Shown one piece after another: positions 49,882 through 57,781 of a stretch of 64,000 bases of DNA (position 1 is its first letter; each line of letters starts with the position of its first letter). A program made the position numbers and the translations under genes. The stretch lies in NCBI RefSeq assembly GCF_040438925.1, contig NZ_CP159258.1, forward strand, positions 1,564,001-1,628,000, read 5' to 3'. The notes under the pieces are model-generated. The model was not told the DNA's origin. It saw only the letters and a program-made list of their open reading frames with translations, and ran no database searches. The stretch is from Pseudomonas sp. MYb327. Lineage in GTDB: Bacteria > Pseudomonadota > Gammaproteobacteria > Pseudomonadales > Pseudomonadaceae.

Positions 49882-50890
49882 GGTCTGCCTCCAGAGCAAT
49901 GACCAGCACTGAGACATCGTCCCGTCCTCGGCAGAAATCCCGGTGCAGAATCGCAGCGATGACGGCGGGATGGCGGTGTACCAGGCCCGGGTAATCCTGC
50001 AGGTTCCAACGCGATTGCAGGCCGTCGCTGTACATGATCAATAGCTGTCCGTTCACCTGAGCATAGTCAAAGGGTTGCGCCTTTCGATATTGGCCGCCGA
50101 CGATGCCGGGATGGGAGGCCAGGCCGCGGGACTTGTCCGGCGCGATCAGGCAGGCGCCGATGTTGCCGATGCCGACGAATTTCAACGTGTCGCCGGCAGC
50201 GTCGAACTGGGCAATGGCCAGCGCACCGCCACGGGTACCGATCATGGCTTGATGAACGTCTTCCAGCACCAGCAGCGGTGAGGCGAACGGCATCAGCGCG
50301 AAGGCTTTCTCGCCGGCGCGGGCGGCATGTTCCGCCTCTTCGCCATGGCCCAGGCCATCGATCACCAGAGCGCTGATGTGTGCCCCGTCAAACGCCAGGT
50401 GCCAGACATCGCCGCAAGCCGGATCGTGGTGCAAGGAATGCTGGCTGACGCCGATGCGTCGATCCGCCGCTTTGTCCGCCTTCGGGTACAACCGCGTGAG
50501 CAGCACGGCGCCCCGTGAATCGGCATACACATCGAACACCTCGGTCTGGCGAGACACGGCGCCAAGTCCGATGCCTTGGGTGCCGCCGGTGGAAAAACCA
50601 TCGGCCAGGCACGCCTGCAGGTCGAAGCCATTGGCGCGGTCGATGGCGAGCATCTCGATGCCGTAGCCACTGGCGCGGGGCAAGACCCTCAGGTGCAATT
50701 CGCCACGGGAGGCATGCTTGAGAATGTTGCTGGCAAGCTCGGTGGCGACCAGCGCCACACGCCCCGAATCTGTGGTGTCGAAGCCGTGTTGTTCCGCGAG
50801 TCTTTGCGCGGTGCGTCGGGCGTGACCGACTTGGCTACTGTCCTCGATGACCAGCACTTGTGTCATCGAACCGCTGATATTCATGTCCAT
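49874..50890 (-). CDS. RsbW/RsbT-like ATPase fused to PP2C (RsbX-like) phosphatase
   Basis: 338 residues. The N-terminal 130 form a GHKL ATPase of the anti-sigma type (ALVATELASNILKHA, TQGIGLGAV); the rest is a PP2C/SpoIIE phosphatase (HISALVIDGLGHGEEAEHAA, MYSDGLQSRW, GRDDVSVLVIAL) with metal-binding aspartates. In B. subtilis RsbX resets the stressosome by dephosphorylating RsbS and RsbR (known). Overlaps rsbT by 10 bases. Confidence 0.9.
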   Translation of the reverse strand: MDMNISGSMTQVLVIEDSSQVGHARRTAQRLAEQHGFDTTDSGRVALVATELASNILKHASRGELHLRVLPRASGYGIEMLAIDRANGFDLQACLADGFSTGGTQGIGLGAVSRQTEVFDVYADSRGAVLLTRLYPKADKAADRRIGVSQHSLHHDPACGDVWHLAFDGAHISALVIDGLGHGEEAEHAARAGEKAFALMPFASPLLVLEDVHQAMIGTRGGALAIAQFDAAGDTLKFVGIGNIGACLIAPDKSRGLASHPGIVGGQYRKAQPFDYAQVNGQLLIMYSDGLQSRWNLQDYPGLVHRHPAVIAAILHRDFCRGRDDVSVLVIALEADHG

Positions 50891-51285
50891 CGGGTAATCG
50901 TTATGCGAGTGCCCTTGCCTGGCGCGGTGTCGAGTTCGAACTCATTCACCAGGCGCTTGGCACCGGTCAGTCCCAGCCCGAGGCCGGAGCCGGAGGTCCA
51001 GCCGTCGGTCATGGCTAGTTTGATATCGGGGATACCCGGCCCTTCGTCACGGAAGACCAGGCGCAGGCCGGTGCGTGAATTTTCGTCGAGGATTTCCCAG
51101 TCCATGTCGCCGCCACCGCCGTACACCATGGTGTTGCGCGCCAACTCGCTGACCGCGGTCACCAGCTTGGTCAGGTCGATCAGGCGCATGCCGCATTCCT
51201 GGGCGAGTTTGCGCGTCAGTTGGCGGGCCAGGACGACGTCCTGCTCGATGTTGATCGGATGAGTGCCGCTGCTGCGCACAGTCAT
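50881..51285 (-). CDS. rsbT: RsbT-like serine kinase
   Basis: 134 residues, GHKL kinase: TKLVTAVSELARNTMVYGGGG (N box) and RDEGPGIPDI with GSGLGLGLTGAKRL (G boxes). RsbT phosphorylates RsbR and RsbS on the stressosome and is released on stress to activate a partner. Start overlaps the rsbS stop by 4 bases. Confidence 0.93.
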   Translation of the reverse strand: MTVRSSGTHPINIEQDVVLARQLTRKLAQECGMRLIDLTKLVTAVSELARNTMVYGGGGDMDWEILDENSRTGLRLVFRDEGPGIPDIKLAMTDGWTSGSGLGLGLTGAKRLVNEFELDTAPGKGTRITITRWT

Positions 51286-51644
51286 TGGTCGCGTACTCGT
51301 TCATGAAGCAGTTTCATCCCGCGTTCGACATTCAGCGCGGTACTCACGCCGGGCAGGGTCATGCCAAGTTCCACCAGGGTAATCGCCACCGCTGGCTGCA
51401 TGCCCACCAGTACGGTCTGGGCATCCATGATTCTCGACAGCCCGGAAATGGTCCCGATCATCCGGCCAATGAATGAGTCCACCATGTCGAGGGCGGAAAT
51501 ATCGATCAACACGCCGCGAGCGGACGTCCGGCTGATGCGCTCGGACAGGTCGTCTTGAAGGGTCAGGGCCAACTGGTCATGCATGTCGACCTGAATGGTC
51601 ACCAGCAGGAAGTCGCCCATTTGCAAAATCGGAATGCGTTCCAT
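51282..51644 (-). CDS. rsbS: RsbS-like STAS scaffold protein
   Basis: 120-residue single STAS domain. The phospho-acceptor serine is Ser57 in DISALDMVDSFIGRM, equal to Ser59 of B. subtilis RsbS; GMQPAVAITLVELGMTLPGV is nearly the same as in Bacillus. It forms the stressosome core with RsbR and holds RsbT. Starts 4 bases after the rsbR stop. Confidence 0.95.
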   Translation of the reverse strand: MERIPILQMGDFLLVTIQVDMHDQLALTLQDDLSERISRTSARGVLIDISALDMVDSFIGRMIGTISGLSRIMDAQTVLVGMQPAVAITLVELGMTLPGVSTALNVERGMKLLHERVRDQ

Positions 51645-51648
51645 CGGC

Positions 51649-52500
51649 TTAATTCGCCTTGTGGATGGTCAGTCCCAACCGGGTAAGGGCCAGTTTGAGG
51701 GCATCGGCCAAATTGGCCTTGGTCACCACGCCTTGCAGGTCCAGCCCCAGGTGCACGATGGTCTGGGCGATTTGCGGGCGCACACCGCTGATGATGCAAT
51801 CGGCACCCATCAGGCGAATAGCGGTCACGGTCTTGAGCAAGTGCTGGGCCACCAGGGTGTCGACGGTCGGCACGCCGGTAATGTCGATAATGGCGATCTC
51901 GGAACCGGTGTCGACGATCCGCTGCAGCAGCGATTCCATCACCACCTGGGTGCGCTGCGAGTCGAGGGTGCCGATCATCGGCAACGCCAATACACCGTCC
52001 CAGAGCTTGACCACCGGGGTCGACAGTTCCAGCAACTCTTCTTGCTGGCGCTTGATCACCGCTTCACGGGATTTTTGAAAAGTGCGGATGGTGTGCATGC
52101 CCAGGGCATCGAGCAGTTCGGAGACTTCCCAAAGTTGTTCGGCCAGCAGCGCCGGGCTGTCCTGGTAATGATTCTGCAACAGTGTGAACAGCGGGCCTTT
52201 CAACGAGAAGATGAAACTGGCGGTCTGGTGCGAATCCTGGCCGAGCAGGGCGCGGCTATGGGAGAGCTTGTCGAGAAACTGGCGAATTTCATCCCAGCCG
52301 GACGCAGCAACGTTTTGGCCGTTGCCATTTTGCAGACCCGAGATGACCAGTTGGAGGAATTCCGAGGTCTGCTGTTGCAGATCCTGCTCCTTGAGATTGC
52401 GCGTAGCGCCACTGGTCTCCAGGCCGCTTTTCCATTCGGCAAGCAGTTGTGCCTGGTTGTGTTTCATCGCATCGAGAGTGCTGGATTGCAGTGCCGCCAT
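51649..52500 (-). CDS. rsbR: RsbR-like stressosome sensor
   Basis: 283 residues: an N-terminal all-helical RsbRD-type sensory domain (about 1-150) and a C-terminal STAS domain (about 160-275) with IIDITGVPTVDTLVAQHLL, where Thr215 matches Thr205 of RsbR, and SGVRPQIAQTIVHLGLDL. First gene of the operon; the promoter should lie in 52501-52720. The N-terminal domain lacks an obvious haem or flavin motif, so the signal is unknown. Confidence 0.93.
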   Translation of the reverse strand: MAALQSSTLDAMKHNQAQLLAEWKSGLETSGATRNLKEQDLQQQTSEFLQLVISGLQNGNGQNVAASGWDEIRQFLDKLSHSRALLGQDSHQTASFIFSLKGPLFTLLQNHYQDSPALLAEQLWEVSELLDALGMHTIRTFQKSREAVIKRQQEELLELSTPVVKLWDGVLALPMIGTLDSQRTQVVMESLLQRIVDTGSEIAIIDITGVPTVDTLVAQHLLKTVTAIRLMGADCIISGVRPQIAQTIVHLGLDLQGVVTKANLADALKLALTRLGLTIHKAN

Positions 52501-52720
52501 GAGACTTGACTCCTTGAGTGAATTCGGCCGATTCCCTGAAAAACGATCGGCGCAAAAACAGTGACATTTGGCGGATGAAATAGTTGTTCGCTTTTAAAAG
52601 GAATTTTTCATCCGATACACAAGGACTGTAGGTCAAAGGCGAAGGGAACGTTGCCCGCTTGGTGGCTTCGAATTGATAAGGCCCGACTGTTTCGGCCGCA
52701 CAGTGACAAACGAGGTCCCT

Positions 52721-52909
52721 ATGAAAGAAAAAAATGAACGAGACCAAAACGCCAGGACGCCCGCGCCGGAAAGTGCTGACAAAGCGGTCGACCAGAAAAA
52801 TGTTCACAGTGACAACGACAACGAGTTCAGTCCAGGCTTCAAACCCAATCCCGACCGACCCGCGCCTGGCGACGACACGGATGCCGATATCGATACCGAT
52901 GGCGGCTAG
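52721..52909 (+). CDS. Small acidic hydrophilic protein
   Basis: 62 residues, no cysteine, rich in Asp, Asn, Lys and Pro, ending in a Asp-rich run (DDTDADIDTDGG). Predicted disordered. ATG 52721 follows GAGGT. Divergent from the stressosome operon and ended by a strong terminator, so it is a real transcription unit. Function unknown. Confidence 0.7.
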   Translation: MKEKNERDQNARTPAPESADKAVDQKNVHSDNDNEFSPGFKPNPDRPAPGDDTDADIDTDGG

Positions 52910-52920
52910 AAGGATCCAAA

Positions 52921-52953
52921 CAAAAAGACCGCATCGTTCATGCGGTCTTTTTG
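52921..52953. terminator. Bidirectional rho-independent terminator
   Basis: CAAAAAGACCGCAT, 5-base loop, ATGCGGTCTTTTTG, between convergent genes. Confidence 0.93.
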
Positions 52954-52964
52954 TTTGACGAGGA

Positions 52965-53486
52965 TTATTTGTCCGGATGGGCAGCCTGGAGTTTTTTCGC
53001 CATCTCCAGGTGTTTTTCCAGCCCCGGCAGCATTTTTTGCGCGAAGCCTTTGAGCTCGGTTGCGCCTTTGGTTTTGTCGTCGGTCACGGTGTTGGCTTCT
53101 TTCTTGAACAGCTCAATGGTGTCTTCGTGAGCCTTGACCTGGTTGTTGGCGTAGGCCGAATCGAAGGACTCGTCACGCATGTCGAGGATCTTTTCCTTGG
53201 CCTGTTTTACCAGCGTTGTGGTGTCCGGCACTTCGATGTCGTTCTTTTTCGCAATGGCTGCCAGTTCATCGTTGGCCTTGGAATGGTCGGTGATCATCAT
53301 GTTGGCGAATGCCTTGACGTCTGCCGATTGGCTTTTTTCCAGCGCCAGTCGGCTGGTTTCGATCTCGGCAATGCCGCCAGCGGCTGCCTTGTCGACAAAA
53401 TCATTGGAGGTCGCCGCGAATGCCGCGCTCATGCTGGTACTCAGGGCGATGGCCAGCGTGAGGTGGCGCAGGTTAAATCCGTCCAT
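52965..53486 (-). CDS. DUF4142 ferritin-like periplasmic protein
   Basis: 173 residues with a signal peptide (cleavage near SAAFA) followed by a DUF4142 four-helix domain: DFVDKAAAGGIAEIETSRLAL, VKAFANMMITDHSKANDEL and AHEDTIELFKKEA. The His and Asp/Glu positions are those of ferritin-like folds. Members are often stress- or stationary-phase induced. Single gene. Confidence 0.9.
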   Translation of the reverse strand: MDGFNLRHLTLAIALSTSMSAAFAATSNDFVDKAAAGGIAEIETSRLALEKSQSADVKAFANMMITDHSKANDELAAIAKKNDIEVPDTTTLVKQAKEKILDMRDESFDSAYANNQVKAHEDTIELFKKEANTVTDDKTKGATELKGFAQKMLPGLEKHLEMAKKLQAAHPDK

Positions 53487-53703
53487 TGGTTCTTCTCCAC
53501 ACAGTTTTTATTGGCGATCTGGTTGATCGTTAATCTGTGGAGGCTGCGGCCTGGATAAAGGTTTTATCGCATTTGCGACAGGGCGACGAACGGACACCGC
53601 TGGTCTGACAGATGGTCGACAGAACCGGCAAACCAAGGCCATTCTGATAGTTGGCGAACGCAATCAGTCGCGTTTGCTACCGATTAACGAACGGAGGTGT
53701 TCC

Positions 53704-53940
53704 ATGCCGGTGCCACATGACCTTTACAAGGATTTGAATTTCACAACAAAGGAAGAAATCCAGCACAAACGCACCAAGGATCCATTACTGGATTCGTTGA
53801 TCAATAAATACTCGCAGGCGGATGCTGAGGTGGTGAAGGCAGAGGAAGCCAAATCCAGCGATGACGCGGTGACCAGGCTCAAGGCCAAGCGTCTGGAGGT
53901 CAAGGACAGGATCGTCAAACAACTCCAATCGCCGTCCTGA
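53704..53940 (+). CDS. YdcH/DUF465-like small protein
   Basis: 78 residues, helical and highly charged. The second half (LINKYSQADAEVVKAEE, RLKAKRLEVKDRIVKQL) fits the DUF465 pattern of two helices ending in Lxxx(R/K)LxLKDxI. ATG 53704 follows CGGAGGTGT. Function unknown; common near stress genes. Confidence 0.72.
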   Translation: MPVPHDLYKDLNFTTKEEIQHKRTKDPLLDSLINKYSQADAEVVKAEEAKSSDDAVTRLKAKRLEVKDRIVKQLQSPS

Positions 53941-54050
53941 CGCACCGTCATGAGCCATCGACCATCGGTGGCCGAATAATTGGAACGGCGAGATTAACCG
54001 GCACCTCGAATGTTCAGAGCCCGACTTGACGGCTCGACGCGAGGTGCCAC

Positions 54051-54293
54051 ATGACAGATCCAAAATTTCCCAGTGAAGAGCAGGGCGGCTACGACCCCAT
54101 TCCAACTCATCCCGAACCTTTGAGTCCCGGCCGTACGGCCGTCAATCCGGAAGACGAGCCGGGCATTGATGAACTGCCGAACAACGAAGGCGCCATCCCC
54201 ATGGAACAGGACGACGGCACGGATATCGACCGGGATCGCATGCGCGAAGAAACCGATAATGCGGAACGCGATGGCGAGTGTGATCCGCGGTAG
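54051..54293 (+). CDS. Small acidic hypothetical protein
   Basis: 80 residues, Asp/Glu/Pro-rich, predicted disordered, one cysteine near the end. ATG 54051 follows a GCGAGGTG site. Like the protein at 52721 in composition but not in sequence. No domain recognised. Confidence 0.65.
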   Translation: MTDPKFPSEEQGGYDPIPTHPEPLSPGRTAVNPEDEPGIDELPNNEGAIPMEQDDGTDIDRDRMREETDNAERDGECDPR

Positions 54294-54309
54294 ATCAATT
54301 CACAACAAG

Positions 54310-54405
54310 CCCTGTGGGAGCGGGATTGCCCGCGATGAGGTCAGCCCCGTTCAACATTGATGTCGCCTGACAGTACGCCATCGCGGGCAAGCCACGCTCC
54401 CACAA
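54310..54405. repeat. REP doublet
   Basis: CCTGTGGGAGCGGGATTGCCCGCGATG and the opposed CATCGCGGGCAAGCCACGCTCCCACA. A variant with CGGGATTGCCCGCG in place of CTGGCTTGCCAGCG. Confidence 0.83.
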
Positions 54406-54410
54406 GTTAT

Positions 54411-55499
54411 TTATTGCAACGCCGTACTCAGCGGCAATCGCGCCATGTTTTTCGCTTTCAACGAGCCGAAATACAACCATTGGCCATACTCGCGCACCGT
54501 AGTGATCGGCGAGTAATTGTCGCTGCCGCCATCCTGCAGATTGGCGATGATGTTGCCCTCAAGATCCAGTCCCAGCGCAAAGGCACGTTTTTCCACCGGT
54601 TTGGGCAGGACGGTCATGGCCCGCACGATCATCTTGCGCACGAACGGATGTTCCGCCGTGGCGTCGAGCAGAGCATTACGCGGTGCATACAACGCCACCC
54701 AGAAGCGGTCGTGACCATTGAAGGCGAGGTTGTCCGGCAAGCCCGGCAGGTTGTCGATGAACAGATCGTGGGTGCCGGCTTTAGGGCCGCTCAACCAGTA
54801 ACGGCTGATGCGATACGCGCCGGTTTCGTTCACCAGCACAAAGGCGTCGTCCGGGCCCAGGGTCACGCCATTGGCGAACTCCAGCTTATCCAGCAGGACC
54901 GAGGTTTTACCGGTCTGGAAGTCATAGCGCAGCAAACGACCGTCACCGCCATGTTCGATGATCGCTTCGCTGTCCTTGCCGTAGCCGAAGCGGCTAGAGG
55001 CGTCGCTGAAATAGGCGTAGTGCCCGGACTTGTCGATGGCCACGTCATCGGTGAAACCGAACGGCACGCCGTTGGCCGTGGTGCTCATTGCCACCAGTCG
55101 GCCCTGGGCGTCCAGCGACAGCAAGCCCTTGACCGCGTCGGCGATCACCAGCAAACCATTGGGATGACGGGCCAGCCCCAATGGCCGCCCCCCGGTGTCG
55201 GCCAGGACTTTGGTGTCGTTGCCGTCAAGGCTGGTGCGGATCACCCGGCCGTCATGCAGACCGGTGATCAGCGTTTCGCCTTCCAGCAACAGCGCCTCGG
55301 GGCCGTCGATATCTGCCGCGCCGATGCGTTCCAAGCCTTTTAGGCGCTGGTTATCAGCGTACGGGCCACTGGAAAGGGACGGCGCAGGTGCGGGCGTCCA
55401 GGCCACCGGTTTCACTTTGGTCGGCATCAGCAGCAGGAATGCAGCAATGATCACGATCACCAGCAACAACCCATGGCGAAACCTGATCGATCGCCTCAC
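54411..55499 (-). CDS. SMP-30/gluconolactonase/LRE family protein, membrane-anchored
   Basis: 362 residues with an N-terminal membrane segment (GLLLVIVIIAAFLLLM) and a six-bladed beta-propeller of the SMP-30/strictosidine-synthase-like type (GPEALLLEGETLITG, GRPLGLARHPNGLLVIADA, NLPGLPDNLAFNGHDRFWVAL). It would act outside the membrane as a lactonase or related hydrolase. Its start overlaps the stop of the hydroxylase gene by 4 bases, so the two are co-translated. Confidence 0.87.
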   Translation of the reverse strand: MRRSIRFRHGLLLVIVIIAAFLLLMPTKVKPVAWTPAPAPSLSSGPYADNQRLKGLERIGAADIDGPEALLLEGETLITGLHDGRVIRTSLDGNDTKVLADTGGRPLGLARHPNGLLVIADAVKGLLSLDAQGRLVAMSTTANGVPFGFTDDVAIDKSGHYAYFSDASSRFGYGKDSEAIIEHGGDGRLLRYDFQTGKTSVLLDKLEFANGVTLGPDDAFVLVNETGAYRISRYWLSGPKAGTHDLFIDNLPGLPDNLAFNGHDRFWVALYAPRNALLDATAEHPFVRKMIVRAMTVLPKPVEKRAFALGLDLEGNIIANLQDGGSDNYSPITTVREYGQWLYFGSLKAKNMARLPLSTALQ

Positions 55500-56650
55500 A
55501 CGCGCACTCCTGAAAGCGCCAGGTGTTTTTCTGCCTTATCGCGCAGGGCTTGCATCGATGCCGCCGATTCGTGATCGATGCGTCGCTTGAGCAGCAGCTT
55601 GTTGGCAATACGCATGATGAATCCACTGAACTCATACTCCAGCGTGCGGACAAACCGCGTGCCGTCGCCCTCGGACTCGCATTCATAAGTCAGCAGCAAC
55701 GACAGGCCGTTATCGCCGTAAGCGCGGGCAATCCAGCGTCGTCCAGGCAAATATTCATCGACCACCCAACTCAAATGGCCCTCGCGCCCGCCAGCCCGGA
55801 TGTCTTCCTCGAACCGCGCACCGGCATGCAGAGGGCCGCGCTGTGCGTTGATCTTGAGCGACGATGGGTGCCACTCCGGCCAACGGGTCACCGTGCTGGC
55901 GTAGGCAAGTACGGCAACGGGATTTCCGGCAATGTCGATCTGATGCTGCATGCGGGTCATGGTCGTTCTCGTCAGGTATGGGGTGGCGTCTTCCGGTTCC
56001 CAGTAGAGGGTGCCGAACAGGTAGTCCATCAACGGAAAAACGATGTTGAAATTACGCTCCTGCATCATCTCGCGACGGTGATGCAACTCGTGCAAACGGC
56101 GCATCTGGCGAATCCATGGCAGCCGCGTCAACGGATTGTGCGGCGGTAGATGTTCACAGGCGTGGAACACTTCATACGTCAGGTAACCAAGCACCAGACA
56201 ACCGCCGACCAGTCCCGCGACGTTGGCATCGAACTGCGTAAGCAACCACCAGACGGGCAGGGTAATGACCAGTGTGTGCATGACGATCAGCCAGGCTGGA
56301 AACAGAATCACCCGCCAATCCCGGGCAGTCTCGTACGTCATGTGGCCGGGGGCGAAGAAGCTGTGATGGTCACCGGCATGGCGAGCATAAAACAGGCGCG
56401 CGAAGTTCTTTTTCTGATGACCCAGGTGCCGATGTACCAGGTACACGGCAAAGTTGTAAAACAACAGGGTCAGCGGCACCGCCAGCCATTCCTGCAGCAG
56501 CACGTCGTGTACGGTTCTCCAGAATACGGTGATGGTCATCAAGCCGAACAGCAGCACGAAGGTGCCGTGCAGCCATGGGTTATAGAGCGGATGAATGTTG
56601 GCGCGGTAGCGGCTGCGGAATGCTTCGGTGGTCTGCCTCACTGCAATCAC
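55496..56650 (-). CDS. Fatty acid hydroxylase/sterol desaturase fused to an SRPBCC domain
   Basis: 384 residues. The N-terminal half is a membrane di-iron hydroxylase with four or so membrane segments and the histidine boxes HRHLGH (73-78), HAGDHH (91-96), EVFHACEHLPPH (160-171) and HELHH (187-191). From about residue 235 a START/SRPBCC-like lipid-binding domain follows (TRMQHQIDIAGNPVAVLAYA...). The family hydroxylates lipid or sterol-like chains using O2. The fusion suggests that the second domain presents the lipid to the active site. Coupled to an SMP-30-like gene. Confidence 0.87.
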   Translation of the reverse strand: MIAVRQTTEAFRSRYRANIHPLYNPWLHGTFVLLFGLMTITVFWRTVHDVLLQEWLAVPLTLLFYNFAVYLVHRHLGHQKKNFARLFYARHAGDHHSFFAPGHMTYETARDWRVILFPAWLIVMHTLVITLPVWWLLTQFDANVAGLVGGCLVLGYLTYEVFHACEHLPPHNPLTRLPWIRQMRRLHELHHRREMMQERNFNIVFPLMDYLFGTLYWEPEDATPYLTRTTMTRMQHQIDIAGNPVAVLAYASTVTRWPEWHPSSLKINAQRGPLHAGARFEEDIRAGGREGHLSWVVDEYLPGRRWIARAYGDNGLSLLLTYECESEGDGTRFVRTLEYEFSGFIMRIANKLLLKRRIDHESAASMQALRDKAEKHLALSGVRV

Positions 56651-56746
56651 CTGTCGTTATAGTTATCTCCAGCAGAGTAGTCGATTCCGGTGTTTTGGAT
56701 GGCCGAACCTGATGACACAAATGCCATGATCCGGTGCAAAACGGCT

Positions 56747-57610
56747 TCAGGTCAGCGGGTTCCAGCGTTGTGACCAATCGTCGTCGGACTGGATGACCTC
56801 GCGCAGCAGGTCGAAGGCCCGTTGCAGGGTTTGCGAATCGCGGTCGCGGGAATAAACCAGGTAGGTCGGATAGCTGAACTCCGGCGCCTTGGGCACTTGC
56901 TCCAGCGCGCCGCTTTCCAGGTAACGCTGCACCACGCGGGTACGGAAGTAGCCACTGCCGCCGTGTTCCAGAATGTATTGCAAGCCTAGCGGGCCGAGGT
57001 TGAAGCTCAAGGGCGCCCTGGCTTTTTCCGGCAGGGCAGCATCGTGCTGGCGACGAAAATCCTCGCCCCAGTCGATGTAAACGTAAGGATCGGGGCGTCC
57101 CGGTTGACGGACGAGGATGAGTTTTTCTTCGAGGATCTGCTCGACTTGCAGGCGCGGCCCGTATTCCGGTTGATAGACCAGCGCAGCGTCCAGAATGCCC
57201 AGTTCAAGTTGGCGCAGCAGGTTCTCGCCGTCGCGGATTTCCATGCGCAGGGCATGGCTGGGAATTTTTTCGCGCAGTTCGCCGGCCCAACTGAGCATCA
57301 GCGGATTACACAGACTGACTTCGCCACCGATGTGCAGCACGTCGTGATAACCCTCGGGCAACGGCAAGTCCCGCCGCGCCGCTTCCCAGGTTTCTACCAA
57401 TTGATTGGCGTACACCACGAAGGCTTCGCCATTGGGCGTCAGGCGGGCACCGGCGCGGTTGCGCACGAACAGCGTACTGCCGAGGTGGCTTTCTAGTTTC
57501 TGCACCCGCGCGGTGATCGCGGTCTGGGTGACGTGGAGTCTTTCGGCGGCAGCGGCAAGGCTGCCGTGACGGACGATTTCCAGAAAGGTGCGGGCGAGAT
57601 CGATGTCCAT
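56747..57610 (-). CDS. LysR-family transcriptional regulator
   Basis: 287 residues: HTH (LAAAAERLHVTQTAITARVQKLE in part) and effector domain. The start MDIDLARTFLEIVRHGS at 57610 is the normal LysR N-terminus. It lies 96 bases upstream of the hydroxylase gene on the same strand and may regulate the hydroxylase-lactonase pair or the amidohydrolase upstream of it. Confidence 0.92.
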   Translation of the reverse strand: MDIDLARTFLEIVRHGSLAAAAERLHVTQTAITARVQKLESHLGSTLFVRNRAGARLTPNGEAFVVYANQLVETWEAARRDLPLPEGYHDVLHIGGEVSLCNPLMLSWAGELREKIPSHALRMEIRDGENLLRQLELGILDAALVYQPEYGPRLQVEQILEEKLILVRQPGRPDPYVYIDWGEDFRRQHDAALPEKARAPLSFNLGPLGLQYILEHGGSGYFRTRVVQRYLESGALEQVPKAPEFSYPTYLVYSRDRDSQTLQRAFDLLREVIQSDDDWSQRWNPLT

Positions 57611-57657
57611 GGGCTGGCCGGTGCGGGAGGTGTTCGCATTGTAAGAGCACCGCTCAC

Positions 57658-57765
57658 CTGTGGCGAGGGAGCTTGCTCCCGCTGGGCGGTGGCCCCAAAA
57701 AATCGGCAGCCACAAATTTAATGCGAACGCTACGCGCTCGAGCGCGAGCAAGCTCCCTCGCCACA
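57658..57765. repeat. Opposed pair of GAGGGAGC-type REP units
   Basis: CCTGTGGCGAGGGAGCTTGC at the left and GCAAGCTCCCTCGCCACAGT at the right, about 60 bases apart, of the same type as 2963-2992. Confidence 0.82.
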
Positions 57766-57781
57766 GTGGCGTGGTCTCACT

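Noticed and set aside
47073..52500. Presence of a sigma-B-type sigma factor in the stressosome operon
   Set aside because: All six genes were accounted for and none is a sigma factor or an anti-anti-sigma output beyond the STAS proteins.
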